A stretch of DNA of 64,000 nt from Notolepis coatsorum (taxonomy: Eukaryota > Chordata > Actinopteri > Aulopiformes > Paralepididae): positions 154,773,417 to 154,837,416 of the forward strand of contig OZ020590.1 of NCBI GenBank assembly GCA_963971535.1, given 5' to 3'. The notes beneath the pieces were generated by a model that saw only the letters and a program-made list of their open reading frames with translations, was not told the origin of the DNA and ran no database searches. This document shows positions 32,131 to 43,584 of the stretch, one piece after another. The position numbers and the translations under genes were made by a program. Position 1 is the stretch's first letter, and each line of letters begins with the position of its first letter.

Positions 32131-32330
32131 TTTCATCTTTTTTTTTATATCCTCAAATAAAGTTCAACCTGAATTTAACATTCAGTATTCAATATTGTCT
32201 GATTCAATATTAACAGTTGTTTGCATGTGACGTCATTCGCTCTAGTGGAAGGCGCGCAAACTGCAGATGAGGGGCAGGAAGTGATTTGCAGATAACAAAG
32301 ATACTTATAGTCTGAGACTCTCTGATTAAA

Positions 32331-34780
32331 ATACCAAAGTTTTGCTAGGTTTACGGCTGTACTAACCGATCTAATCGGGAAAAAAACAAGGACTACTTTC
32401 GAGTCCCGAAAGTGGTTATACATAAAGGGGAGAAGTTTAAAAAAGTCACAGAAAAACAGCGGCAGACGTGGATCCGAAATCTCCGGCTGAAGTCTGGAGG
32501 GGCAGAGTCAGACAACGCTCGTATATGCAGTGACCACTTTGTGAAAGGTAAGGCTACAGTAATTTAGCTACTTACATAGCTGGATAAAACTGACAAAAAT
32601 ACAGAACATAGCTAACATACATACATTACATAACATAGCTAACATATCTAACGTTACATCTGTGATATCACCCTGTGTGTTTGTGTTTCGCAGCTAGATA
32701 GCTAACGCTATCTTCCGGTGTCATTGTTTTTAGCAATTCTAACATTAGCTAGCTATCACGGCCAGTGGTTTTCAACGTGAGGATGTGAGGTATATCTCTT
32801 AGGACCGAAACTACTAACTGTTATCCCTCTTTGCTGTCATTGTTGGGTGTTTATCACTTTGCTATTTATTTTATTCAGGCTGCCCGAGTGCTGCCAACGA
32901 TGTAGACTCTCAAGACTGGGCTCCTACAGTTAATCTTGGTTACCAGCAAGGTAAACCAATGACAGAGGCATCATGTCAACGTGAGGAAAGGTTGAGGTTC
33001 AGAAAAGCAGATGAGACCTGCACCGACGCAGCAGAGGCATTGCTGGACCTCGGTGAGGGCTCACAGAGCCCAGCATCGGAATACTACAAAGGTAAATTAA
33101 ATATAATGCATGGAGCTTTCATGTAGCCAATGTTACATTAAGTATTTTTACAACTATGTATGTCACTTGTTTACATCATAATTTAACCAAAATAATTACC
33201 ACCTTGATAAATACAATTTGTAAATTATATAACTAAACTATCTTTTCCCCTCTTATCCCCTTTGCCAAATATATTCTATGTAGATGCAGGATGCCAGACA
33301 GACCTGACTATGGAGGATCTTGTGAAGATGGAGGATGTTCTGAATCACTCAGTAGCGGAGCTGAGTGACCTCCGGAAAAAAGTACTGGACAGATCATTTA
33401 GTCCAGATGCTTTTCAGAACAATGAAGAGAAGACTACATTTTACACAGGTTTGCTAAATTTCTTAGTTTTGATGCAAGTGTTTCAGCTATGTGAGCCACA
33501 CATCAACTCTAGCTCTTTGTCCGCACTCTCCAAATTTAAACAGTTCATGTTGGTCTTAATTCGGTTCAGACTAAACCTTCCACTCCAAGATTTGGCCTTC
33601 AGGTTCAATGTTTCCTGTTCCACTTTTTCTCGAATTTGGCACAAGATAATTGGCATACTTCATGAAAGATTAGAGTTTATAATAGAGTGGCCAGAGCGAG
33701 AGGTGCTGCAAGCTACAATGCCAATGTCATTCAGGCAAGCATTTGGATGCAAGGTTGCCGTAATAGTGGACTGTTTTGAAGTTTTCCTTGAAAGGCCATC
33801 TAATTTGCTGGCAAGAGCACAAACCTGGTCCAATTATAAACACCATAACACAGTTACATTTCTCATTGGCATTGCTCCTCAAGGATATGTCACATACATC
33901 TCTCGTGCTTGGGGAGGGAGAGTGAGTGACAAGCAGATAACTGAAGAGAGTAGCCTTCTAAATAATTTGTTACCCAGAGACATTGTTCTGGCAGACCGTG
34001 GCTTTACTATAGGGGATAGTGTAGGATTTTACTGTGCTTCATTGAAGATGCCTGCTTTCACAAAAGGGAAGAGCCAGCTATCTGCATATGAAGTTGATAG
34101 TATAAAAACTGAATTTGTTGGATTGATATGTATGAGCCAGCTGGACAGAGATTCAGAAAACAAAGGTGAAGTCAATCGATGGTCTTTATTGACAGGAACA
34201 CACAGGGAAGAGAAACAGTCCTGGAGACCACAGCCCTCCATGGGGGCTGCAAGGCTCCAGAATGATGACACAACCATGGCTTTTATCCTATGTGGGAGTT
34301 CCAAATTTAGCGAGCCACTGGTTAATAATGGATGATGAGGCTTGGTCGTATATGGTCATATGTGGGGATATATGTGAGCTGTTGCTGGATCTGACATCAT
34401 GTCTATCTTTGCTCCTCCTCAGTGGCTGGTGGCCTGAGGCGCCATGCATGCACATTAGGTCACACAGGTCATCAGGTCAGAGTATTTCTGGGTGCATGGC
34501 CTGGGTGCCTGGCTTCGTCACCGGACCCCACAGCCACATTCAGCCACATTCCAGAGAGCTGGATGTCAGAATCTAATCCTTCAGGGGAATATTAATGAAT
34601 CTCCTTACAAAGTTGAGCAAACAATAAAACCTGCGAATGTGCGTATTCACGTGGAAAGGGTCATAGGATTAGTGAGAAGAAAGTACCGAATTCTGCAGAG
34701 TAGGGCCCTGCCCATTGAACACATGGCTGTAAAAACAGGTGAGTCACTGGCGCTGATTGATAAGATTGGAGTAATTTGAT
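32331..34780 (+). pseudogene. ISL2EU-type transposase A (THAP + DDE), decayed
   Basis: Multi-exon transposase. Exon 1 (to 32,547, donor GTAAGG) encodes a THAP DNA-binding domain (VYGCTNRSNREKNKDYF, ARICSDHFVK) but opens IPKFC with ATA in place of ATG and has an in-frame TAG after the first Cys. Exon 2 (from 32,879) reads GCPSAANDVDSQDWAPTVNL, typical of THAP tails. The main exon (from 33,284) carries the DDE_Tnp_4 core: VAVIVDCFEVF (D), DIVLADRGF (D), then HVERVIG (E) after a 512-bp insertion. A TGA occurs near the C-terminus. Cut-and-paste transposase; a YqaJ exonuclease gene faces it at 36.7-39.2 kb. The lesions make it inactive as it stands. Confidence 0.82.
34098..34609. mobile_element. 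Unclassified 512-bp insertion in transposase A
   Basis: Direct repeats AAGTTGA at 34,091-34,097 and 34,610-34,616 flank it. Removing it joins SAYEV to EQTIKPANVRIHVERVIG in frame. No inverted ends or coding match is evident. Confidence 0.65.
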
Positions 34781-34786
34781 GTGCAT

Positions 34787-35718
34787 TATCCAATCTTTCT
34801 GACTCTGTTGTCCCACTGAGTAAGTAATATTCTATTCATCCAAAAGTCAAATAGGAAAATAAGATGCCTGCCCTGCATAGTTGTGCATAGGTTTGCATTG
34901 ATGATATGTTTTGAGGTAGATTTATGATTATAAACAATGGGTCGATGTTTTCTCAGACCTCCACTAACTGGGGTGGGTGTAGTTGTTCTAGCCCGAACTA
35001 CAAATAGTTCAATGTTTAATGATAATATTGAATAATAATATTTCAAAATATAATGTATTTGTCTCCCTCTACCTGTGTGTCATTATTATTTTATTGACAT
35101 TTTTACAAATTAATTTCATTCAATTCATCTTTGATCTTTAATCTGTTATTAAATTATTTTTGTCTTGAGAAAATCATATTCATTGTCTATGTAGTCACAA
35201 TGAAAATACTGGTTCCAACTGGGTGCTTGTTGTAGTATGATGTAGCTTACACCTGGAAAACATGGTCGAACTTGGTCGCTTTCTTTCTTCACAACATGCG
35301 ACCATTTGAGTGAATATCATGTAGTAGTTTTCAGAGGAAACGGCCTAGGGGAAACCCAGGGACAACATGGAAATGTAACTCCTCTTCCCAGCTCCCAACA
35401 ACCACCAGCAACAAGCGATGTGAAGCCCTTTAGAAGGTTTATTTTGATCAGCATCAGGGTGGGTTAACAGCAAATAATAAACTAAAGCTAAGCAACATAA
35501 GAATAACTACACAAACAAAAGAAACAATTAATTAACCTAAACAACCTATATATTTCAGATATCAATTTATTTTATTTGTGCCTATATGACTAAAGCTGTA
35601 AGATTTTGACCTGTTGTGATATTCATATTCCATAAACAACAATTTATTTACAATTTATTACAGGCATATGCACAGAGATTAAAGACTTAAACATTTCAAA
35701 AATGATTTGGTTCACTTT
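34787..35718. other. Space between transposase A and exonuclease A
   Basis: AT-rich. On plus, just after the transposase stop, residual coding (ALSNLSDSVVPLS) continues to about 34,825. On minus, an AATAAA motif near 35,651-35,665 could serve the exonuclease transcript. Nothing else seen. Confidence 0.5.
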
Positions 35719-36715
35719 TGGCGCTTTTCCACTGCATGGTACCTACTCTACTCTACTCTACTCTACTCGATATTTCCGGTTTTCCATTACCAAAGTACCT
35801 GGTACCAGGTACTTTTTCGGTACTTTTTGGGTACTTTTTTAGTCCCTGCTCTGTCTTGGTTCCAAGCGCGAGCCAAGCGGGTAGAACTGGTACTAGAAAA
35901 GTCACGTGAAACACTGCAGACCACTGATTGGTCAGAAGAGAGACGCGTCACTCGTTGGAGAGTCTGAACGAAAACAGAAAGCCGCCATCTTTAATGTCTC
36001 GCATAGGATTTCATTATGGTTGCAGCAGGCACAAGTTCAATAAACAAACTATACAGTCACTGTGTATTCTGCCTCATTTATTGATTAAACAAAACCGACA
36101 TCAACACAATTTGACACCGAGCGGAGAGTTTAGTCTCGCAAAAAGATCGCTGACTTGTTAAGGCTTAAGCTTATGTTGTGCTAGCGTTTTAGCATGGCTA
36201 TCGTACATAGCGTGATCAATATAACTCGCTATTGATTGTTTGTATGAGTAACGTTAATGCTAGTAGAATAGACACAACGTGAGGTAATCACCATCCGTTA
36301 ACGTTAGCATAGACAGCCTAGCTAACGTTAACGCTTGTAGAGAGGTAACGTTAGCGTTAGCAGAATAGACACAACGAGAGTCTCGTTAATGTTGTTATTG
36401 ATTGATTGATTGAAAACTGTGTTTTACTCTGGCTTGCGCCTACTAGCTCACGGACATAGCTATGCTGGAGCTCTCACAGAGCTATGGAGCTCTCAGCTGT
36501 ACACCAGCAGCCCCGCCTCCCCACACGGAGACAAACTGAGTACTTTATTTTAGTACCTGCAGTGGAAAAGGAACGAAGTACCAGGTACCTAAAGCGAGTA
36601 GAGTAGAGTAGAGTAGAGTAGAGTAGAGTAGAGTAGAGTAGAGTAGAGTAGAGTAGAGTAGAGTAGAGTAGAGTAGAGTAGAGTAGAGTAGGTACCATGC
36701 AGTGGAAAAGCGCCA
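35719..36715. mobile_element. MITE with TGGCGCTTTTCC ends and (GAGTA)n
   Basis: Terminal inverted repeats TGGCGCTTTTCCACTGCATG and CATGCAGTGGAAAAGCGCCA are perfect, with TTT on each side as a putative 3-bp target duplication. A (GAGTA)n pentanucleotide array occupies 36,596-36,690, and (CTACT)n sits at the other end. It inserted at the last codon of exonuclease A. PIF/Harbinger is possible from the 3-bp duplication; not certain. Confidence 0.85.
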
Positions 36716-39182
36716 TTTGTGAAGTGCTGTCCCAACACTTCAGGAAGAACACAGTGTCTGAAGAACTCTTGAACTTTGGGAATGACATTGACCCAGAGTT
36801 CCGCATCAGGCAAAATCCTTTCTACAAAGATGTCATTTGTGTTCCACACTACAAAGTCACAATAGTCAGCACCCACAATGTGGAGCTGAGCCTGTACTTG
36901 GTAGTAGTAGGCATGGCTCCTGTCCAGTTTCACATTGTCCCCATCGTTGATGAGACAGACGCCCTGGTCTCCAGCACACAGGCGTAGATTGGCCTCCTCC
37001 TGTTTGCTGTGTGGGCACTAAAAGTTCACAATGAAAATAGTCACTTCTTCTGTATAGTATCTCCTTTTCAAATGTTCAGCTTCAAGATCTGTTAATTTCT
37101 CACGTGCTGTTTCTATGTCTTTACAACATGTATAGGAACATAAACTTTGCATTGAATTACAAAGTACTAGGTTACTCTTCTCACAAATCCCAGTTCCATT
37201 AGTCACGTCACAATGCCAATACACCTGCTCTACTGTGGTATTGAGGTGTCAAAACATGAATGGTAAATGTACATATCCATACTGAAGAAATAACTGGTAC
37301 CTTTATCTCACAAACCCCAGTTCCATGACAGGCGCACGTGACAATTCCATCTGGTGAGGCTCCCATGTATGGCCACTTCGGATTCAGCCAAAGTCCACTG
37401 TCCATGCAGGAGAAACCCTCATTGTCCACACCTTGCAGTTGTTCATATTTTCTTCTGGCTGTTGCCTCATATTTACATCCATACCTGTAACACATAAAAG
37501 TAGCAATAGGAAGAGAGAGTTGTACAACCATAATTAGTAACTGAATTACTAAATGTGATGTAGGTCAGCATTTATAGGGACAATTGTAGTGCACTGGTTT
37601 ACATCATCCTACTCCAGACCTCAAAGCTTAAACATACTCCTAGCCAGCCCTAACCTATGTGCAGTGTTGGGAAAGTTCACTTTCTACATGAACTAGTTCA
37701 GTTCACAGTTCAAAATTTTTAAAATGAACTAGTTCAGTTCATAGTTCATAATTCAAAATGTTGAACTAAAGTTCATGGTTTCAAAAATGAACTAATTTAG
37801 TTCTTTTTAGTTCTTTTTTAATTTTTTTTTTATTATAGATTTTTCACGTACAGTTACTTACATTACAAAAACACACATTGGGACAAGGGGGGGGGGGGGT
37901 CCTCCAGTTCATCTCTATGCCATCATCCACACCATAAGCAAGCAAAAACAAAACAAAAAGAAAAACAAGCAAGACAGGCACTGTACAGTATTGCACTTGC
38001 CTCGAGCGCATTCACATGTAGACATACATAATATTTATTGTTTCCTATCCTAGGTCTGTCCATACAATGGGGCACTGGGCCTTTAGAAGGATCCGATACA
38101 TTTCAGCAGGAAAATAGTCTAATAGTGGGGCCCACACCTCCTGAAAGGAAGCGTTGTTGACTCTATGCATTGCACAGTGTCTTTCATGGGGTAGGAGCAC
38201 ACCGAAGATCCCTCTATACCACATTTGTAAAAATGGAGGCTTATCCTTAATCCAGTTTATCAGAATGCATTTCCGGGCTGAAAGTAGAAGTTTATCAAAT
38301 AGTTTGAATTGTAAACTCTTTTAAATGCATACGCCAACGTGACGTCTAGAGGTAGAGTCTGACTCGGACTGAGCGAGTGCTGCTGCTGCTGCAGCTCTCG
38401 GCTTCTAATCTGCGCGCAGATTCCTGTTCCACTGCTTGTTGTGATGAGGAGTCTGATGACGTAGCAGGGGGTGACAGGCTGGTTGCCAGATCGGGTGGTT
38501 TTACGCATAATTTTTACGCCTGTTTACAGTGTTTTAACAGAGTTTTCGGCTGAAATGCATTATGAAATATGGCACATCTTTGAACGCCATTATAATAGAT
38601 TGCTGAGAATGAACGCACTTTTGAACTCCGTTACACAGGGCTGAGAATGAACGCGTTCTCAATTACGTTCATTTAGCGGATATACAGTACGTTCAGTTCA
38701 AGTTCGCCCAAAATACAAACGCGTTCATGAACGATCGTTCATTGAACGTGTTCAGGTACATCACTGCCTATGTGTCATAATAGGTCAATTGCAGATGTCC
38801 TTGTCTTGCAATTACTTTCCCCTAATAAATACCTTGTCGCAGCTGTAGAGAGCGTGTGTGCCTCTGGGTAGCATATGGACTTGACCAAGGACTTTGACGG
38901 CTGTGAAATACTTGTCTGTAGAACCTTCTTCAGTTTAGAGGCTGTTATCCTTCCTGCTCTTTGGTGGAACCAGATTGTTGATGAGCTCTGGTTTCTGGTC
39001 TCCTTCTCTACTGCCTGTACCTGTGACTGTGTTAGCTCTTCCAGTCTGAAATCCTGGCATGCTTTCTGCAACTCTGTTGGAGGTAGCTGCAGTGTCTCTG
39101 GTGTCCTATATGCAGTCAGTGGTTTAGGTAGCTTGCTCACAGACTTTGGAACAAATTCTCTGTAATATGGTGACCTGGACAT
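36716..39182 (-). CDS. YqaJ-type exonuclease A of an ISL2EU transposon, three exons
   Basis: Exon 1 39,182-38,833 (MSRSPYYREFVPKSVSKLPK, WFHQRAGRITASKLKKV, ICYPEAH; donor GTATTT). Exon 2 37,484-37,301 (YGCKYEATARRKYEQL, YMGASPDGIVTCACHGTGVC, EIK). Exon 3 37,017-36,716 (CPHSKQEEANLRLCAG, YYYQVQAQLHIVGADYCDFV). Phases fit (350, then 1+183 bp) and no stop interrupts. SPDG, CEIK-CP and YYYQVQ are the catalytic motifs of the lambda-exonuclease/YqaJ PD-(D/E)xK fold, all present. ISL2EU DNA transposons are known to carry such a gene beside a DDE transposase. A hAT fills intron 1, and a MITE sits at the stop codon. Confidence 0.82.
37662..38766. mobile_element. hAT element in exonuclease intron 1
   Basis: 8-bp duplication CCTATGTG at 37,654-37,661 and 38,767-38,774. 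Ends CAGTGTTGGGAAAGTTCA and GTTCAGGTACATCACTG. The interior carries many GAACTAGTTCAGTTCA units and a nested L1-Tx1 fragment. Confidence 0.88.
38030..38300 (-). mobile_element. L1/Tx1-type LINE C-terminal fragment
   Basis: On minus it encodes KPPFLQMWYRGIFGVLLPHE, RHCAMHRVNNASFQEVW and FPAEMYRIL, characteristic of fish L1/Tx1 ORF2 C-termini. Nested in the hAT at 37,662-38,766, with a G-run near 37,891. Confidence 0.65.
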
Positions 39183-39248
39183 CAGTGGAGTTTAGGTGTA
39201 AAGCATTGAAAAACTGAGTATATGTTTCTGATCCTTGCTTCACTCTTG

Positions 39249-39396
39249 GATTGATTGATTAATTGATTGATTGAAAACTGTATTAACAGATTGCAGAATG
39301 GGTACAATACAGTACGGCTCAATACACACAATTGTTTGTTAAGGGGATGCAGACCAGAGAAAGACGTTTGTCTTGTTTACATCAGGGTCCCCCATC
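39249..39396 (-). mobile_element. LINE 3' end, 150 bp
   Basis: Has an (ATTG)n tail at the left, GATTGCAGAATGGGTACAAT and GGTCTGCATCCCCTTAACAA. CACTCTT occurs on both sides (39,240-39,246 and 39,400-39,406) as a target duplication. Inserted at the 3' side of exonuclease B. Confidence 0.85.
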
Positions 39397-39990
39397 GTGA
39401 CACTCTTTTAGCTTGTAGCTGCCATCTGCCGGCTTTAAGAGGTAAGCACACTCCAAGCTTTCCTTGGATGGACACTTAATTTCTAAAAGCCCATAGCTTG
39501 GACTTTCACTCTCTCCTATTTATAAGACCTTACGGTCAGGTGATGTACCGAGGTGTGGTGCCTGCGGATTCACAACAAAGCCACATGGATACACTTGGTT
39601 TCCTGTTAGCTTTGTGTATTGTGTTGCTGCTATGGCCTCTAGTTCTGTACCCCTTTTCATGACCTTGGTTTGTACTGATCCTTTATACTTGAGGCTTACA
39701 GCAAGTGTGTCATGGTCTGCTCTCCTGGAGCAGATTCTTTTAAAGGTGCTTGATGTTAAGCGATCAGATCTTGCATTAAACCACAGGTTGTTTGTGTTTT
39801 GTTGTCTGGTGTCACATTCTAGGGCTATAGATTCGGGTGAGGAAATGGTCACTCTGAGCTAACTATGCGTGCCATTTTCATCCAGGACTGTGCATAAACT
39901 TGTCGGTTGGGATGGTAGAGGAAAGCTGGGGAAGTCATCTGGTTGACTGACAGGCGGCGCTTCAGCATCAGCAGAAGGGGCTCCCTTGTT
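39397..39990 (-). pseudogene. YqaJ-type exonuclease B, decayed
   Basis: Minus-strand coding related to, but different from, exonuclease A: LWFNARSDRLTSSTFKRICS, MKRGTELEAIAATQYTKLTG, HLGTSPDRKVL, a stop, then GLLEIKCPSKESLE. The SPD and EIKCP nuclease motifs are recognisable. The upstream piece reads SQPDDFPSFPLPSQ. The C-terminal QVQ region is missing, cut by the LINE tail and the start of exonuclease A. Paired with transposase B on the opposite strand. Confidence 0.72.
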
Positions 39991-40063
39991 TAATAGGGGA
40001 AGCTGTAAAAAAGAAAAGATGGGATCAAAATGCTATCATTAACATGTAAATATGTGTCTTTTT

Positions 40064-41250
40064 CAGAGACTGTGGAGCCACCCATCCTTTCTGAACAAGG
40101 TCAACTGGACGTCAAGTTTTATTTGTGACGGCATACAAGTATACAGTGAAATGCGGGGAAATACAGTGAAATGCGGGGGGGAGGGGGACCAGAAGAGGAG
40201 CAGTCCACAGAAAAAGAGAATAAATTAGAATTAGAAAATGGTAACCTGAAAGAGATGCTGGCTTTAAAGGAAACAGAGGTAGAAAGGCTGAAAGCAGACA
40301 TTGGCACACTTAGAAAAGGAACTATCACACCCGAACTCCTCCAAAACAGTGACATCCCCCAAATGTTTGCATATAGTACTGGGTTCACATATGAACGATT
40401 CAACCACCTGTGCACAATATTTGGCATTCCAAATGATCCATGTGCCACTCAAATAAATGTCCCCTTAAAATACCAGCGGAATGATTGGCAAGTTGTTGAG
40501 ATGCCCCTGCGTAACCAGCTGTTATTTGTTTTAATGAAACTATGCAACAATGAAGACTTGAAAAACCTTGCCTTTATAGATTCAGCATAACCGTGCAAAG
40601 TGCAAGTAATCTTTTCAACTCCTGGATTCATTATATGTTCGACGTATTGGGTGCAATACCAATTTGGCCTCACAGAGATGTCATTATGGCAAATATGCCA
40701 GACACCTACAAAACGGATTATCCATCAACATTTGCAATATTGGATTGCACTGAACTAAAAATGGAACGGCCTACCTCACTGGAGCTATTCGAGTTACAAA
40801 AGCACAAACACTCTGAAATCGTTAGTTGCCTGTGACCCCCGTGGTGCTGTGATCTTCTCTTCTGCACTTTTCACAGGCTCTATGTCTGACAAGGAGATAG
40901 TCAGAGAGAGTGGTCTCATCCCACTACTGGAGAAACAGATATAAATTGGCTATCTGCAAAAAGGCGATGGCCTAATGGCCGATAAGGGCTTTTTGATAGA
41001 GGACGATATCAAGTCTGTCGGACTGCAGTTAAACCTGCCACCCCCCAAGAGGCAAATGCCATCTGGAGATGTGCTCACAACTAAGCGCATCGCAAAGCAC
41101 TGTGTTCATGTTGAAGGGGCCATCGCTAAGATAAAGAAATTCAAAATGGTGTCAGACCGAATTCCCAATACTAGGTTGGGGAATATAAGTCAGATCTGGT
41201 ATGTGGTGAGCGTGCTCTCAAACTTCCAGCCACACATTATCAAACAGTGA
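40064..41250 (+). pseudogene. ISL2EU-type transposase B, decayed
   Basis: After an acceptor-like TTTTTCAG (40,064), coding starts TVEPPILSEQGQLD and is broken by a 75-bp L2 tail. It continues with a coiled-coil stretch (EMLALKETEVERLKADIGTL), then FAYSTGFTYERFNHLCTIFG, NSWIHYMFDVLGAIPIWP, AILDCTELK (D), MADKGFLIEDD (D) and HVEGAIAKIKKFKM (E). The DDE_Tnp_4 layout matches transposase A, but the sequence is distinct. Frameshifts (near 40,585 and 40,800) and a TAA near 40,942 break it. No THAP exon was identified for it. Confidence 0.75.
40117..40190 (-). mobile_element. L2 LINE 3' tail in transposase B
   Basis: The inverse of CCGCATTTCACTGTATGCTT-type L2 tail seen at 20,845-20,890, including the ATAAAAC end. 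A short 5'-truncated insertion with an internal 20-bp duplication. Confidence 0.7.
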
Positions 41251-41612
41251 GGGCACCGGACTGTATAAATCCTTGTATATCTTCCTGTACATTTTACTGT
41301 ATATTTTAGAATATGTATGTACATCAAAGTGACTAGTAACTGCAGGGTTCAGATAAATGTAATGGGTTAAAAAGTACAATATTTCCTTTGAAATGTAGTG
41401 CAAGTAAGTTCTCTAAAAATGGAAATACTCAAGTAAAGTACAACATTGCATCTATTGAACAACAATCAAATGTTATGCTATTATCAAATGTTTGGCTTGG
41501 TGACATTTGTGTTTAGTGGGACATGTCGTTCAAAATAAAAAATTCTAATTTTGATTTATAATTCGAATGCCAACGTAACGAACGAATGTTCGAACATTCG
41601 GGCTCAGCCTTA
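41251..41612. other. Space after transposase B
   Basis: No gene. Contains ATTCGAATGCCAACGTAACGA-type hAT-like sequence near 41,562-41,600 and a possible LINE UTR before it. Confidence 0.45.
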
Positions 41613-42481
41613 AGGCCTCTACATGCTACAGCAACTTCAAAGCAACTGCACCACAACATCGACAAAGCAACGGTGTTGTAGACACTCTGCATTTATGCTT
41701 CTGCAACATCGACGCGCAAAGTTAGTTTAACTAAAGTTAGTTTAGGTTCGTGTTAACGTTAGATAATGTACAAAATAAACGTATTTCCGGTGCTTTTAGA
41801 CATCGCTCTTTTATTTTGAAATCCCCCGACCGGAAGTATTTGTGATGTATTCTGCTTGTGTAACTTTAGGTTAGTTTTAATGTTAGCTGGCAGCTACAGG
41901 CACTCGAGGTCGAGGAAGAGCTGCTGAATTTAATCGGCAGGAGGAGAGAGAGCTCGTCAAAGCTGGATATATCCCTGTGGCTGTGGTTGTAGGCACGAAA
42001 ATGCAGCTCGAACTACCTGTTATATTAAATTAATTGATTGCTGTTTAACAACTTGTCCGTGTCCAGTCCTTTGGAACTGCCCCACCGTCCGTTCATTGTA
42101 AACAATGATGCATGTAATTATATTAACGTTACTGTGTGTTGTTGTAGCTATGTTAATAAATTCTGAATGACATTAACGTTAGTTGGGTATGATAGAGCAT
42201 TGAATAGCATCAAGTTCAACGCTAGCTGGCTGGCTACAACAATGGCGGATGGTATTCCTCGCTGCGGGACCAATATTATTATATGACAGCCCCGCCCCCA
42301 TTCACTACCAACCAATCACTGCTACGCAATATCAACGCAACGGTTGTTTAGATTCGATTTGGGTGAAAGGTACGCAACATCCTCACAACACAGTCTACAA
42401 GACCCTCTAAAACAGCCGCGTTGAAATCGCGCTGGTGTTGTGTTGAAGTTGCTTTGAAGTTGCTGTAGCATGTAGAGGCCT
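41613..42481. mobile_element. Harbinger-type MITE with TTA duplication
   Basis: TTA flanks both ends (41,610-41,612 and 42,482-42,484). The ends AGGCCTCTACATGCTACAGC and its inverse extend about 37 bp with high identity (AACTTCAAAGCAACT). 869 bp, no transposase. TTA duplication and long inverted ends indicate PIF/Harbinger. Confidence 0.82.
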
Positions 42482-42623
42482 TTAGTCTCATGTCGGCGCA
42501 GCGTCAACGTCAGCATTGGACTGAGCTGAAACTACAAGTGAAGCCTGTCTCCCTGCTGCTGATCACGCCGCCTCACATGCAGCAGTGTTTAAGAGTGTAT
42601 ATGTGCAGATCACTGAAACCATG

Positions 42624-43042
42624 TGTGACGTTCTGGGTTCTATAGCTGTTGCCTGAGAACCACTCACCATTCTGTCACCTGCCACTTGTCTCCCCTGTCA
42701 CTGTCCCCCTGTCACTTTGGTCTGGGTTCCCTGATTGGCTGTCACTGTGGTGCGTGTGGTATGCTTGGTATGTGGACCTACTTAACCCCTGTCTCTCTGT
42801 GTTCCAGTCGTCGGTCCTTCACTTTCCCACCAACACGGTACACGGCGGTAACACTGGACATTGGACTTTGCAGTGCTTCCTGTAAATGCCTATTACCTAC
42901 TAGACGCTCGGCGTCAGTGTGTTATTATTAGAATTGCTCTAGGTGTACTGTTCTTTCATTAAAAAGAGAACCACTGTTAACGAGCAAAACCTCTGCCTGT
43001 TTATTCCTCCACAACTGGGACCTTACCTGCTCTGCCGTAACA
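42624..43042 (+). mobile_element. Solo LTR, Ty3/Gypsy-like
   Basis: 419 bp starting TGTGACGTTC and ending CTGCCGTAACA, flanked by the 5-bp duplication CCATG (42,619-42,623 and 43,043-43,047). Size, TG...CA ends and 5-bp duplication fit a Gypsy-type solo LTR. No internal part remains. Confidence 0.8.
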
Positions 43043-43048
43043 CCATGT

Positions 43049-43463
43049 TTAGGGATGGGTACCGAATTCGGTACTTTTGAGGTACCGAACCGAAACACGT
43101 CGGTACTACCGAGTATCGAATCAAGTGAGATACAAAAAAAATAAAAATACTTTTTTTTAACTTTTTTTTACTTTATTTTTTTTTACTTTTTTCTTTTCAT
43201 GTCAACGTTCACACGCACAATATATGCTTACCTAGGATTTGACTTGATTCAACAACAAAGCAGTCGGAGCAATGGCAAGCCGAAAACTGTAGAAATTGTA
43301 GTTATTTGAAGTTTGGATATTTTTTTTTCACGGCTGAGGTAGGTAAATTAAATTTCTTGAGACTAAAGTACCGAAAAAAGGTACCGTTGGGTACCGGTAT
43401 CGATTCACAGGTACCGGTACCGGTACCGGTATCGGTTCAAATGTGAAAGGTACCCATCCCTAA
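43049..43463. mobile_element. MITE with TTAGGGATGGGTACC ends
   Basis: Inverted ends TTAGGGATGGGTACC and GGTACCCATCCCTAA. CCATGT lies directly before and after. The interior contains several GGTACCG/CGGTACC palindromes and (T)n runs. 415 bp. Confidence 0.82.
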
Positions 43464-43584
43464 CCATGTTGCACATCCTAAATGGTTGCCATGCTTACAA
43501 AGGGCTTTACATTTGTAGGCACGACAGAATTGTGGACTTGATATCGAAAGATGTCGTCTCTACCTTTGGGTCCTCTTCTACATC

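Noticed and set aside
34116-34606. The insertion in transposase A as a solo LTR starting TGTTGG
   Set aside because: Direct repeats AAGTTGA lie further out, so TGTTGG is not the end; the element stays unclassified.
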